This document shows positions 10,477 through 23,900 of a DNA stretch of 64,000 nucleotides, piece after piece. A model generated the notes under the pieces. It saw nothing but the letters and a program-made list of their open reading frames with translations, did no database searches and was not told the DNA's origin. Every line of letters starts with the position of its first letter. The first letter of the stretch is position 1. Made by a program: the position numbers and the translations under genes. This DNA is from Aphrocallistes beatrix (Eukaryota > Porifera > Hexactinellida > Sceptrulophora > Aphrocallistidae): the NCBI GenBank assembly GCA_963281255.1, contig OY725493.1, forward strand, positions 929,550-993,549, read 5' to 3'.

Positions 10477-10641
10477 ATGCCCTTCAATTCATTTCACTTT
10501 GTCTGGACAAGAATATGGACGTATCTAGGTTTTGAGGAAGAACATGAGATAGAGAATGCGATTGAAACATTTCAATTAAACCAAATATCCCGGGAAGAGA
10601 AATACAATCCCTCCAACACACTGACAATGGAAGAAGATTAA
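10477..10641 (+). CDS. Small acidic-tail protein, family copy 3 (54 aa)
   Basis: This frame encodes 54 residues. It starts MPFNSFHFVWTRIWTYLGF, then EEEHEIEN, FQLNQISREEK, and ends LTMEED. It aligns end to end with the leftward copy at 4209-4370 and shares the MPF start with copy 2. The bases before the start (GGATCAATG) also resemble copy 4 (GAATCAATG). These shared features across opposite-strand loci, with a TATA box upstream, argue for a selected gene rather than chance. The fold is unknown; the N-terminal 20 residues could form an amphipathic aromatic helix. Confidence 0.6.
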   Translation: MPFNSFHFVWTRIWTYLGFEEEHEIENAIETFQLNQISREEKYNPSNTLTMEED

Positions 10642-10995
10642 TATATATACTATTTCTTATAAATTTGTATTTCAATATTGTTGTATTTCAGGTACAAAAT
10701 TCTTTGTTATCTAAAAATTTACAAAATGATATAAATGCCTATATTGAATAAATAAACATGTTCATTTTTAATTTTCGATGTTAATCTAAGCTACTAATTC
10801 TTGAATTAATTCATAGTTCATAATTCTTCGCCATTGTCTACCGAGACTAACCCACACACAAATCCACGAGGAGGCTACTCCTCAACCAAGTAAAGTTTGT
10901 ATGAATATCTCGCCCCAAAGTAAATAGGATTCCGCCCACAGGGAGGGAGGGAGGGAGGGGTGGAAAATTTAGGGAACCTTTGGATTCGCTACTGT
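10642..10995. other. Spacer with a G-quadruplex-type G tract
   Basis: No gene. The plus strand at 10941-10960 has five consecutive GGG or GGGG runs separated by single A residues, a strong G-quadruplex-capable tract in otherwise AT-rich DNA. Confidence 0.6.
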
Positions 10996-11382
10996 CATAC
11001 ATGCCAACTCCCCGGTTTTTATTCTTCTATTGAGCTATTTTTCACGAGTGCACCGCTTTTTTTTAATTCCATGTATAATACTTTTCTATTGCGTCTCGCC
11101 ATGTCCCGCGAAATTCAACTCCGCATCCAGCTTTAACCATGGTTTTATCTAGGATTTTCCAGTCCAGCACTTTTTGAAGGTGATAAAAGTTATATGGCAC
11201 CCAAACAGGGGTTTATCTTGTAATGGTGATGACAACCAGGGGTGATGGCAACCCAACACCAAAATCGAATCACACTGCAAGCACCTTGGCTTCTCGAACG
11301 ACACCAGACTGGCACTTATAAGTGCCGGCCGAGCACCTAGATAAACCCCTGGCTTTAACCATGGCTCAAGTTGGCATGTATA
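10996..11382. mobile_element. ATGCCAACT-type MITE, copy 1, carrying a nested insertion
   Basis: Ends are CATACATGCCAACT and the complementary AGTTGGCATGTAT. Internal blocks (CTATTGAGCTA, CATGTATAATACTTTTC, GTCCCGCGAAATTCAACTC) are shared with copies at 12676-12804 and 22366-22566. This copy is split by a 214-bp element at 11138-11351. Confidence 0.75.
11138..11351. mobile_element. hAT-like MITE nested in an ATGCCAACT MITE
   Basis: The ends are CATGGTTTTATCTAGG and, on the complement, CAGGGGTTTATCTAGG. The 8-bp sequence GCTTTAAC is duplicated exactly on both sides (11130-11137 and 11352-11359). An 8-bp duplication with CA...TG ends is typical of hAT transposons. Removing it restores the host MITE sequence seen in the other copies. 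Confidence 0.8.
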
Positions 11383-11990
11383 TTACGATCAAATTCCCTC
11401 GTTGAAATTCTTAGTGTGATACCTTGAAAGAACTTTGAACAAATCATGCTAAGCTTAATTTAGAGCTAAAATGCTGATCATGAAAACAATCGTTATGATT
11501 CATCATCTGAAAACTTTAGTGTAAACAGTATGCTTACGTACATCAACGCGATAACTCGGGTCACAACAAGCCTATATCTATATACTGTAGTATCATAGAA
11601 AATTCTTTAATAGACCCAAGCTATCGCGTTGATGTAATCATACTGTTTACACCAACACGGAATTTTTATCATGAATTGTAATCGTCCAAGTAGACGAGTT
11701 GAGTAATGCATGATTGTCTCATTCCTGAATTAATGTTATGAACTTTATAATACTTATCGTTAATATGCTTTATCATGTAAAGCATTCGCAATTAATTACT
11801 AAGTACATATACGCACACGCATTTATGAGTTCCAACATCTAATTACGCTCTCGTACACACAATAGTATGAACGATGTGGTCATTTAATGTCTGGGAATAT
11901 TTCAACCACATATTGCTATACGCTGAAATAACGCTAAATATAGAATATTTTCCCGACGAGCACTTATACTAATCAATTTTGATCCTATAG
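11383..11990. other. Spacer or intron upstream of the first visible PRKDC exon
   Basis: No coding exon recognised. An inverted repeat pairs GTGTAAACAGTATG...ATCAACGCGATA (11521-11553) with TATCGCGTTGATGT...CATACTGTTTACAC (about 11622-11652). An AG splice acceptor (TCCTATAG) ends at 11990. Confidence 0.5.
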
Positions 11991-14900
11991 ACACGATGCG
12001 TTATCAACCCTCGAGAGTTTCCTCTATCAGATATCTCAGCACATCCTATCGGGTTCTGATGCTGAAGCAGCGGCTTGTAAAGCCATGCTGTTGTTCTTCA
12101 TCAAACAGTTCCGCGGAATTCTACAGGACCTCGGCAGCTCCAGCAAGAAGGTGGGGATCGCCGTCAGAGGCTACGGATACTTCGCAAGCGCCTGCAGCCA
12201 CCTCCTCAAGCCTAGAGAAGTGGAGACACTCGTGAACGAGATCGTACGGCGCTCCGACAAGCTGCTCATCATCCACGATGAAGACAGCGCCTCGGAGCGA
12301 GTCTACCAGCTGCCTTCCTTTCTCGAGGCTTTCGCGAGTATAGCGAAAGAACTGGGCTGTGTCAACCAATCGTTTGGCACTTGCTTGGAGCAATTGATCA
12401 TTATGCTGTTCGAGTTCTTCCCAAGGATAGTTCCGAAACATCAGAAACCCGCATTCACTTCTCTCTCCCGTGCTCTCATGTCTCTCATCTCCTCACAGAC
12501 TGTGCTCAAGAAAATGCTGCAGAACATTATACACCAGGTAGTGCACTCATATGAATGAATTATTCATAGAATCAGTTACTACAATGAAATCTTACGCTAA
12601 TTGATAATGAATCATAGAGAAGTGATAGTAATGATGTAGCAATGTTTCAATAATTAATGTGTCATAAGTGCGTATATGCATGCCAACTTAAGCCATGATA
12701 AAAGCGGGACGCAGCGTTGAGTTTCGCGGGACATGGCGGGACGTAATAAAAAAGTATTATGCATAGAATAAAAAAATCGGGACTTACACAGTTGGCATGT
12801 ATGCAAGTGTCTGGATATATAGTACTGTATAATCCATATATGGAGTGAGCGAGTTGAACGCCATGATTCACTGAATAATTTTGATGAATGCGTGTTAGGG
12901 TCTCCTGTTCACCTGCACACACTCCCTCCCCAGCCAGATCCTCCCCCTCGAGACCCCCTCAGACCCGGACACAGAAGGGGAGCTGCTGCTGCCAGCCAGG
13001 GAGAACACGTACCAGGACTTCCTGCCGCTCTGGCTCAACCTGATAGACCCCAGCCAGACCAAGACCGTCTCAGCTCTCCTGCTGGACTTCCCCAGCGCTG
13101 AGGCGATGTATAGGGTTATCTACGACGAGCTGATTAGAGCGATTATTCGCATCTTAACTAAGTTGGACCTCTCTATAGCATTCGCAGCTGAGTCTACCGA
13201 TGAAGCAGTCCGCACGTTTGACGATCCAACCGCGATGAAACCAAACAACCCAGCTGATTATCAGTTCTTCCTGAACCTGGTGGACTTCATTGGAGAGCTC
13301 CTCACCTCCTCACAGCTCCCTCTCTTCTCCCACTGGGTGTCGTACTTCGGCCGTCACGTCATCTTGCTGTCCCACGACAATCCCCACGTGTCTGGGTTTC
13401 TGAAACTGCTCACAACGTGCATGGTCGTGTGCAGACGACTCAGGTATTTCGAGGTTGGCGCTAGGATGGAGACCGAGGAAGTGGCATCCAGTCATTCGGA
13501 GGCATTCGTTCTCTTCAAGAAGTTTCTCTCCGAGCTACTCCTCAGGCTGTCTCAGCTGAAAGGGGAGATGCTAGCTGCATCTCTCCATCTCATCCTTTCC
13601 TTCCCGATCCAGATCGTGGAGGAGGAGTTTTCTTCTATCATCCCTGCCATCCGCACTGCCTTCGAGGTGGGACTCAGCCACCTCCCTCTCGCCAACGCAG
13701 CCCTTGACACCTTGGAGGAGTGGCTCACGGCGCTCCCCTCACACCTGAGCCTAGCGAGAGTCCCGGAGATTCTCCCCGCCCTGAACGACTACCTCACCAC
13801 GTCGGCTGACACGGGGGCTGAGGCTGCGTCCAACGAGAGAGCCCTCATTGTCTCTCTCAGCGGGAGCAAGCGCATCAAGAAGATGTCCACTAAGAAGCTA
13901 CGGACGGTCGAAACTAAGAGTGAGGTGCGAGATCTGACCTCCGAGCTGTCTAAGATCAGACACCGGATCGTGCTGCTACTCGGTTCTCTCGGGGGACAGA
14001 CAAATTCTTATCTGATCCCCAGAGGCCCAAATCCGTCCCTTCTCTCCTGGGACACAGAGTCGCATCTCAAATACAACGTACCATTCCACGATGTTAAGCC
14101 CGTGATCCACTTCGATCCTTTTCTCCCGCGGGTGATAGAGCTAGCTCTGCACTCCAGTGACAGACAGAGTAAGGTGTGTGCGTGCGAGCTGCTGCACGCT
14201 ATCACGGTGTACACCATCGGCTACTCTTCCACACTCCCAGACAGTGTCAAGAAGAGGTCTCCTCACAGGAAGATCTACGCACGCTTGTTCCACACCATGC
14301 TTAGGCTAGGCTGTGACGTGGAGGAGGTGTGTGTACAGCTGTTCCGCCCCCTCACACTACAGACCATCCACTGGTTCACTGGGAACAAGACGTTCGAGAG
14401 TCCGGACACCATCTCGCTTCTTAGCGCCATTCTCGAGGGGCTGGAAGACCCCAGTAACTCAGCTCTTAGAGACTTCTCCGCCTTGTGCGTGAAGGAGTTC
14501 CTGGCTTGGTCGATCAAACAGACTTCTAAGAAACAGCAGGAACAGAGTCCAACCAACGCAAAGTCCCTCCTCAAACGCCTGTACAGCATGTGCCAGCACC
14601 CGATCCCGTTCCGCAGGCTGGGCGCCGCTCTGGCGTTCAATAGACTCTACACTGTGTTCCGCGAGGAGAGTTCACTCGTGGACACATTCACGATTGAGAT
14701 CCTGGTGAACTACCTGGGCAGTCTCAAGTACTCTCACAGAGACGCTGAGGCACTGGGGGTACAGGACGAGATTCGGAAGGTCATTTCGCATTTGGAGAGA
14801 ATTATTAAGTTCAAAAGGAATCTCTTCAATCAAGAGAACCGAGATAGGAGAACGCCAAAAGGTCTTAAAGTTGCCACGATTCAGTGCATTGTTTCGTATG

Positions 14901-17900
14901 CGATGAGTAACATTGGAGCGACCGAGACCGCTTTCCGAGAGGTCTGCATGCACCTCTTCTACGAACTGAGTCCTCTCATCTCCGGGTTCAAGTCCCCTCA
15001 GGATTGGATGGCGGCCACCTCCGAGAAAGGAATCGGGTACTTCACCACTCGGTTCGAGAGGGGCGGGGCGGACCTGCGCGGGATCCTGAAGAACCCAATC
15101 TTGAAGGGGTCCCAGTTCTCTCTGGGGAGTGTCGAGGTCTGGTTTGAGAGTCTGATAGCCGCACTGGACTGCTACAGCTGGATTGTCCGTAAGAAGCTGC
15201 TCACTCCCACGCAGCTCTTCACCGGAAAGACGGAGCCTACCTCGATGCTGTTCGAATCCATCGGATTCTTCTGCACTTCCATCGCTCTGAATGACATCGC
15301 AGCGAGCACTGAATGCTTTGACTCGACAGTCACGACCTGTTTCACTCCAAAAGAAACGGAGCTCTTCAACACGCTGAAGAGCCAGGTTGTAGTTAAGCTG
15401 TTGCAGCTGATAACCGCGCTACTCCAACTACCTGAGCACATCTCTGCTATCCCGAAGGGATTATGGTCCGAGGCACTCATGAAGGTTATTCTCGTATCTA
15501 TATTGAATCCTACGAAACTAGGATTTAGCAGTGGAAATCTCTCGCTTATTGACAAGCTTCCTAAATACACTGAAGAGATCTGTCAGGCTTTGAGAGAAAA
15601 CTTAAAATCAGAGGCTAGAGATAAGCTATTCGAAACCCTAACTGTTCTCCTATCTACTCCAGAATACTCTCTAGCTGATAACATCCTTCCAAGCGATGAG
15701 AGCTCTATCTCTGCTATGACCATCCTAATACAAGGCTACACTCAGCTCTACAACACAGGACTGTACAGTAAGGAGCACACACAGCTTCCTAGCAAGATAA
15801 TAGACACTGTAATGAGCCTGGTAGTCACACCGGACAGTGACGTCATGCTAGTTTCTCTGTCTCCGCAGCAGATAGCACTAGCCGGGACACTGATGCAGTT
15901 CGCTACGAAGCTGGGAGTAGACAAGAAGGAGTTCCTGAGTAGGATCCTCAGTCTGGATGCTGTTAAACGCAAGGGGAAGACTGGAGAAGTGGTGTACTCT
16001 CTCTTTGCTAGGCACATCAACCAGTTTATCCTCACTGACTGTCGCTCACACCTCTCTCTCGTGTTAGATTCCGCAGAATCGGCTCCTGACCTTGTGATGC
16101 TCTGTCTCAACAGTCTCCTGGACTATGCCATTCTTGAGAGGTTCGATCATCGCATCGATGCACAGATATCCAGTCAGCTCGTTCCCTCCTTCTTGGACCT
16201 GTGGCCATGTTTCAAGGTGTGGTATGCTCCTACTGCCAGCCAGGATTCTAAGACCTCGTTCCTTCTCATCTTCAACAAGTTCACTAAGCTCCTTAGCGCA
16301 AACATATTCAATGAACACTCAACAGCCAAGGCGCTTGTTGACACTTTTTCTCAGTTAATCCTAGACAGCAACACCCTCCCCACCTTCCGCTACCAGTGCC
16401 TGTCCTTGGTTCCGTTCTTCCTAGCCGCTTGCATGGGGAAGTCCGAGCTGAGATCCAAGTTGAAATCTGCGCTCAGCGACTACACACAGGCCAACTTCCC
16501 TGTCCACTCCACTGAGCTCCCGATGGGCAGCACCGTGCGGGAGGAGTACATCGCATCCGTTGACCGGATGCTGGTAGCTCTGAGGTCGAACGCTGATACC
16601 ATTGTGATGTTGGAAGTGTTGCTCCCTGTGCTATGCCGGGAGGAAAAGCATATATACCGGCAGGCCATTCTGAGAGGGTGTGAAGAATTCATTGAGAAAG
16701 CATCTCCCCTCATTGCCAAGAGTGTCCTCAACCTCTACTACAGCGTCTACGCAGACGAGATGTCCTATAGCGACACCATGAGGAAAGTGTCTGCTTGCTG
16801 CTACGCTATCCCCATGCTGGCCTATGCTAGCGACGAGGCTTTCATTGGGTTCTACACGGAGCACATCGTGAGTATCATGCAGACGGTGGAAGCTAAGTTG
16901 TGCAGGCAATCCGACCCATTCTACGAATCTCAGCTCGTTTCCAAGCTGTGCGCTTTCGAGTTTGTAGAGAAGCTGTACGCGCGGTTGCCTAGCAACGAGC
17001 TGAGTGGCATGGACAGTAAGTTGAACAGAGTTTACTGCAAGGATAGTCCCAAGAACGGAAAAGAGCTGACTCAAGCGGCGACTAAATCTGCTCATGCAGC
17101 CAAGTGTGAGGATCACAGAGGGGAACCCTTCAACGCCACACGACTGGAGTACCACCAGTGCGCATACAAACTCCTCTGCTCCATCATAACGTGCACTCAG
17201 ACGAAGATGTCGTTTTACAGCACTTTCCTATTCAAGGAGGATTTGAACAAGTGCTCCATTCTCTGGGAGAACTTCATCAACACAGAGGAGGAGCTGGTGT
17301 TTCCAGTACAGCTTGATTCTAGAATGGAGCAAATCATGAAACAGACTCCTATAAGGTCCAATGTGAAGTCAGAAGCCCCTGCGTCCTCAGACCAGACCCC
17401 TCCCCTCTCTCCCCCTGCCACCGTTAAGTACATCTCGTCCCAGTACCTCAGCCAGACCAGCAGTCTCTCCACAGACATTTCCCAGTTCGACTTCACAATG
17501 TCTCCCTCTTTCTTCTCGATGAAGAAACGCATGCGTTATAGACATGTCCCTAAACAGCAGGGCAACATGTATACTGTGTCTGAAGTCAAACTAGAGTTAG
17601 ATTCGCTGAACAGAAATCCATGCATGCATTCCATTCTCCAGGTGCTGGACTTTATGGAACACAACAAGATAAATCCAGATCCCCCTCCCAACCCTAGCTC
17701 CCCCTCAGACCTCCCTCAGTGGATGGCGTACCTGCACTCCAAACTAACCGACAGCAAAACGCACCTGAACATCCGTCTGTTCATTGCTAGGGTCGTGGTC
17801 AACAGACCGATGGCCTTCCAGCCCTACGCCCAGGTGTGGGTAGAGCCTCTCGTACAGCTCCTCCTGCTGCAGTGTAGCGAGGATAAGGGCATGACCTATT

Positions 17901-20900
17901 TCATCGTGGACCTCGCAGTCACGGTCTTGTCATGGTCGCAGACGTACGTGTTCTCGGACGAGTACCTGGCCTGCAAACTGCTGGAAGGTCTGGTGTCCAA
18001 CTCTCACAGCGAGGAGCGCACTGTGCTACGGAACAACCTCAGCATCATACGGATGATGGTGGAACTGTGGAAGAGTAGCCTCACCATGCCATACAGTGTG
18101 ATATTCAGATACTTTTCCCATAAGGATGTGAATGGGAAGATGCAGAGAACTGGCGTCCAGCTGTTTGGTATCGTGTTAGCTAACCAGCTCCCCTCCTATG
18201 GAGACATAGCTGTCAGTGAGGGGAAATACTACGAATCTTTCCTGGCTTGTCTAGACCATCGTCTGAAAGAAGTTTATGCTCCTACCGCGGAAATAACTGG
18301 AATGTTATTTAATTCTGTGAAAAAATCTGGTAAATTTGATCTCGAACTGCTCATGAAATGGGCAGAAGAGAGAATGTCAGGCATCATCTCTGCTCAGAAC
18401 CAACCGGGAAAGTTTGTAGAGTGTCTCCATAAGATCCACATTAATTTCCCAGAATTCTGCGACCGTTTCACGAATAGAATTCTGTTTTTGTTGCCAACAC
18501 TCAAAGATGAAACTCGAAACTTGGTTGTTGACATTCTCACGAGCCGCGCTGAAAATATCCCAGACCTGAAGACAGAACTGAAAACAAAAGATTTCTACTC
18601 TCTTTTGAGAATTAAAGATTACAAGACTCAGATTTCCGTCCTCAAACTTGCTCTCAAGGTGCTGCCGAGTATGGATATCTCCGAGGTGACACAACTAACT
18701 GAATCCCTAGACTCAATGTACGCACATACCAGTCCTGAGAGTAGAGAGGTGTGCTATGACCTTCTGATGAGTCTGTTTGATAGGAAAGCGGAGTTCGAGA
18801 ACACAGTTGTAATGGCGAGGGTAAAGAGACTACTGCTAAGAGGTCTCCTTGATGACTCAGAAGCAAACCGTTTGAAAGTTTTCGCGTATTGGAATGATGA
18901 GTCTCGCCTCCCATCCGAGACTTTACAGCGTCTCTTCCAAATACTCACTCTTCTCTACAGCGAAGGGACGGAAGATCAGTTTCTCTCTTACTCAACTAAC
19001 TTCTTTCTCGAGCTGGTTAGCCGTACTCCAGACTATCCCCTTCAGATATTCCCGCATCCACTCTCGGAGTGTAAGTTCGAGAGTCAGAAGCTGCTAGACT
19101 ACTCCTACAGTCACAGACAGTCCGGGTTTCTTCCTCTCTTCGCCAACACCCTCCCCTCCCTGATGGCCTCTCAGTCTCAAGGAGAGGCTGTGAAACCTGA
19201 ACCCATGGATACAGACAGCCCCGGCAGTGGAGAACTGAGATCCACCATTCAACCCATCGAATTCACCCCCACACAGGAAATGGGTAGCGAGACAGGACGC
19301 AAGTACAACTGGCTGGCGCCGAGTCTCCACTCGCAGCCACTCTTCAATCCCGGCACCCTAGAGACGGACCAATCTACGGAGAGCTCCCTCCTCTTCACAG
19401 GATTCAAACTGCCCAAGAGAATGAAGCGCATCGGTTCGAGTGTTAGCAGCACATTGTCGACTGAATCTGTCTCGCATCCTGTCATGCAGCTGAAGAGGAG
19501 GTTCCTCAAAAGCCAAGAAATGCAAACCGTATTCTTTCAGAAACAGAATTTACGTAAAAAGCGACTCCGCGAGGACTATCTCAAATACCAGAAGGTCTCC
19601 AGAGGCAACAAGGTGGTGATGTACCGCCAGTACAGAACTGGGGACTTGCCCGATATCCAGATCAAGAACAGTGAACTGATCCGTCCCTTGCAGGCCCTGG
19701 CTCAGCGAGACGATAAGATCGCACGTCTCCTCTTCTCGACCCTCTTCAAGTCCATATTTGGAGATATCAGCAAGTACCTGAGCGAGCATGAGGTAGACAT
19801 GACTAAGAAAGAGGTGCAGGACATTATTAATGGTATTCTGAAGACGACACAGAGGTATTCCTCCCCATTCATCGCCTCCATCATGGACATTAGTCTCAAG
19901 CACGACTGCTCGCTGCACTTCTACCTGGACCCCACCCTCGTGTCCTCCTGCTGTCTCATATCCTACCAACAGCTGGTGGGGATCATGGTGCTCGAGAACC
20001 AGCTGATCCAGAAGGGAGGAGGAGAGAATGAGGCCCCGAGGGGGAGCAAGCGGGCCAGGGGGGCGATGCAAGAACCCACAGAGGAAACTTCCATTTGGAT
20101 CGAACTGGGTCGATTGTACAAATCGATCGAGGACTTCGATACACTGAGGGGGATTTTCGGGAATCAGCTGGGAACCCAGGAGGTGACCAGGAGAGCAGTG
20201 GAGGCGGAAGAGAGCAACGATTACTTAGCAGCCTGTCAGGTCTACAAGAGAGCTCTTGACACCTGTGAGGAGATGGAACCCCGCCCCACTCAGGAGGAGC
20301 AGGACCTGTGGGAGGAGTCTCTGATGTCGTGTCTAGAGAACCTAGGCAAGTGGAGAGACCTGGAAGAGACCGTGCTGAACTGTATCAGCGATGGTGAGGA
20401 CACCGGGCGTGACCTGATGCAGGTCTGGAGCGAGGACTACTACATCGAGCGACACCTCCCTCGACTGATTAAGACGAAAGTTAAGCTGCTCATCTCTGGC
20501 AGAGAAGATCCTATGTTCGACAAGTTCATAGCCACTTCCTTCACGGACGAGCTACGCCGGAGTATCTTGGAAACGCATTTCTCCGAGCAGTTAGCGCTCT
20601 ACTACCTCGTGAAGAATAACGTGGATAGAGCGAAGCACTACGTCAACCGGTCAGTACAGAGGTTTGCTCAGGTCTGGTCTGGACTTCCGGACTTCCAACC
20701 TTTCAGCAAAGCTTCCAAACTCCAAACTCTACAGACACTGGTCGAGATGGACGAATTCATCAACTTTGTCTCGGATAGAGAGAACTTTCTAAACACAGAT
20801 AACCTGGACCGCTTACTCAATCGCTGGCATAACAGACTCCCTAACAAAAGGATGGATCCCCTCTCTGTGTGGAGTGACGTCATAACGAACAGGTCTTTCT

Positions 20901-23900
20901 ATCTGGAGACCATCTTGTGTAAGTTCGAGTCTTCTGCTAATGCAGACCTTCTGGAATCCCGACTGACGAACGAAGTGCTCAGCTTGTACCTGTCCATAGC
21001 AGAAGCGGCCTCTGCTCAGTCCAACTTCTCACTGGCCACTCACTTCATCAAGCAAGTGAGAGCTAGCGAGCAGGATTCCTCCGTCAGTCTGAAGGTCAGT
21101 TGCTCGCACGTGTGGGCAGAGACGTGTCTCAGGAGGGAGAGGGGACAGCTGCTCCCTTCTGCCGAGGACGTTTCGAGGCTTGTCTCCTCCCTCTACCACC
21201 TCCAGGAAGTGAAAGGTGAATACTCGACAGCTCTAGGAGCGGACTTGGTCCAGTCCTCACAGCACCACAGGATAGAGGGCTGCCAGTCCAGCAGAATCGC
21301 GGATCTGCTACTGCAGCCAGAAGGAACGCACCTCATCGGCTCACTGCCTTCGGAGTCCTTGCAGTGTCTGAGGGATTACCTCAAGCACCAGGGATTGGGT
21401 CCTGCGTCAGAAACGAACCAAACAGCTAAGAAGCTCTACCTCAGAGCGCTGAGTGCCTACAAGTCCGCCGTTACTGATGGCACGAACCAGTTCAAGGCCA
21501 CTGGAGAGAAGGAATCGGAGTGCATGGTCAAGAGTCTGCTTGCCATGGCTAAGTAAGTGTATTTAAAATATTCGAAAAAGTTGGTCACGAATATACGACT
21601 TCGCTCAAACGGGTTTCGCGCATGTGGGGAAAAGCCCTTTAATTAAAGCAAAGGGCTTTTCCCCACTCGAGTGAAACCCGTTTGAGTGAAGTCATATTTA
21701 GTGACCAACTTTTCATGGATCATGTTTGTATGATTTACAATGTTAGATTCTGTGACAACGCTCTCCGTCGAGAAGAGGAGACAGAAGGCTCCGCTCTGAT
21801 TGGGCTGGAGCAGTTCCCCTCTGTCATCCTCACCTACACCCTGAGAGCGATGCAGTTCGGATCTTCAGAAGCTCGCCAGCTGTTCCCGCGGCTGCTGCAG
21901 CTCCTAGACACGTATCCGGACATCAGAGACAAGTTCATTGAGAAGTCCCGCGTGGTGCCTAACTGGATGTTCATCCAGTGGCTGAGCCAGCTGGTGGCGC
22001 TGCTAGACAAGAGCGAGGGGGCCAGCTTACTCGACGCACTGCTGTCAGTTGCTGCGGACTATCCTCAGGTAACTGCAAGGCTATAATCTATAGTTTTAAT
22101 ATCAATCAACAAATGCAACCAATATTACTACGATAATATATCATCAAATCTCAAATCCTATATACTACTTAATAGTTAATTTGGTTACTTAACAAAGCTC
22201 TGAATTAACATTATTATAGAAAGATGGACTTATTCGGACTGTCTATTAATCGTAGTGACGAATCTCTAGCATTGCTCCTACGGGAGGGTTACATACATGT
22301 AGATATCTCAAGTTAAAGCTACTTACATAAGCTAGGTCGAATTTTTTTAATTCAGTGATCACCATTACATACTTGTCAACTATCTCGCTTTTTTCACTCT
22401 TTTATTGAGCTAATTTTCATGTGTCCCGCTTCTACATGAAATTTCCTCATTATGTCCTGCTTTTTTAATTCTATGTATAATACTTTTCTATTGCGTCCCG
22501 CCATATGTCCCGCGAAATTCAACTCTGCGTCCCGCTTTTATCATGGCTCAAGTAGGCATGTATGCCATTAACACTATGCCTGGTAGAAGGAGACATCTGT
22601 CGATTCTATCCTCTGCTCTAGGCTCTGTATTATCCGCTGAAGGTGAGCGCTTCTGAGTACAAGTTCCCTGACGACAAGGAGGGGAAGAAGATGCAGCGGT
22701 CAGTGGCTAGTCTGCAGGCGCGCGTTAACATCCCCGTGCTGGACATGTTCTGCTCCGCTCTCGAGCAGCTCACTCACCCTGAGCTGGTCTGGAAGGACAT
22801 GATGGAGTCAGATCTCCAGGCCATGATGGACCGAGCGATTTCACAGAGAGACAGTAAAGTTCTGGCTTCGATCTGGAAAGAAATTAAATCAAAGCTTTTG
22901 GAGGTATTCGACATGATTAGTTAGTACATGCGGGATTGAGTTTAGCAAATATCATTTTGCTTCATCATCGATAAAACTGTTAGTGTTCTTCTGAAGCTGC
23001 AGTATCAATCTGCTAACAGACCACTGCACACATCATTTGTTACTAATTAATAAAATAAAAATGAAACCTTGTTAAGCCAGCAGTTCAGTAGTCTAGCACC
23101 ACTAACCAATCAGATTTGTCGAGAACTGATCTCTCTGGAATTATTAAGCTGACTTATTTTGTGATAGGGAGAAGGGGACTCTGAACAGAAGTTAGAGTCT
23201 CTAGGAGGCGATTCTCTGTACGGACACACACCCAAGGCCTGGGGTCAGAGACAGAAACAATTTGCTAAAGAGTTCGGTAAGAAGATCTTCCAAATATTTG
23301 GCAATGAAGGAGAGAAACTGCAGACCATGAAGATGGATGAATATATTAAAAACAAACAGAAGATTTTTGAGACAATGCGTCCCTCTATGTCGAAGTTTCA
23401 AGGATCCGGCCTTCTCAAGGACTACTCCCCCTGGCTGGCCAGCTTTCTCAAGGAGGACCATTCCAAGTCCATCGAAGTCCCCGGGCAGTATAGCGGACTG
23501 TCTAAACCGCTACCTGAGTTCCACGCCAACATATCCAGCTTCGATCCCAAGATCCTAGTCCTCTCTTCCCTGCGGAAGCCGAAGAGAATAACCGTGCGAG
23601 CTGACAACGCACGCGAGTACAGCTTCCTCGTGAAGGGGGGCGAGGATCTGAGACAAGACCAGCGTATCGAACAGCTGTTCGTGATCATGAACCAGATCCT
23701 CGACCAGGACCAGGCATGCGCTCAGCGGAATATGCGGCTACGTACCTACCAGGTTTGTGCGTTCAGACTTGTCTGTCTAGTTTTAACGCGGATTATATCA
23801 CTATTGCCACTTTAGGTGATCCCTATGACGAATAGACTCGGCGTGCTAGAGTGGATGGACGATACAACCACACTCAAGGATTTCCTCAAAGAAGCAGCGA

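Noticed and set aside
12899-21552. Numerous antisense and shifted frames of 60-174 codons within the PRKDC exon
   Set aside because: Shadows of a GC-rich real frame; none has independent protein-like features.
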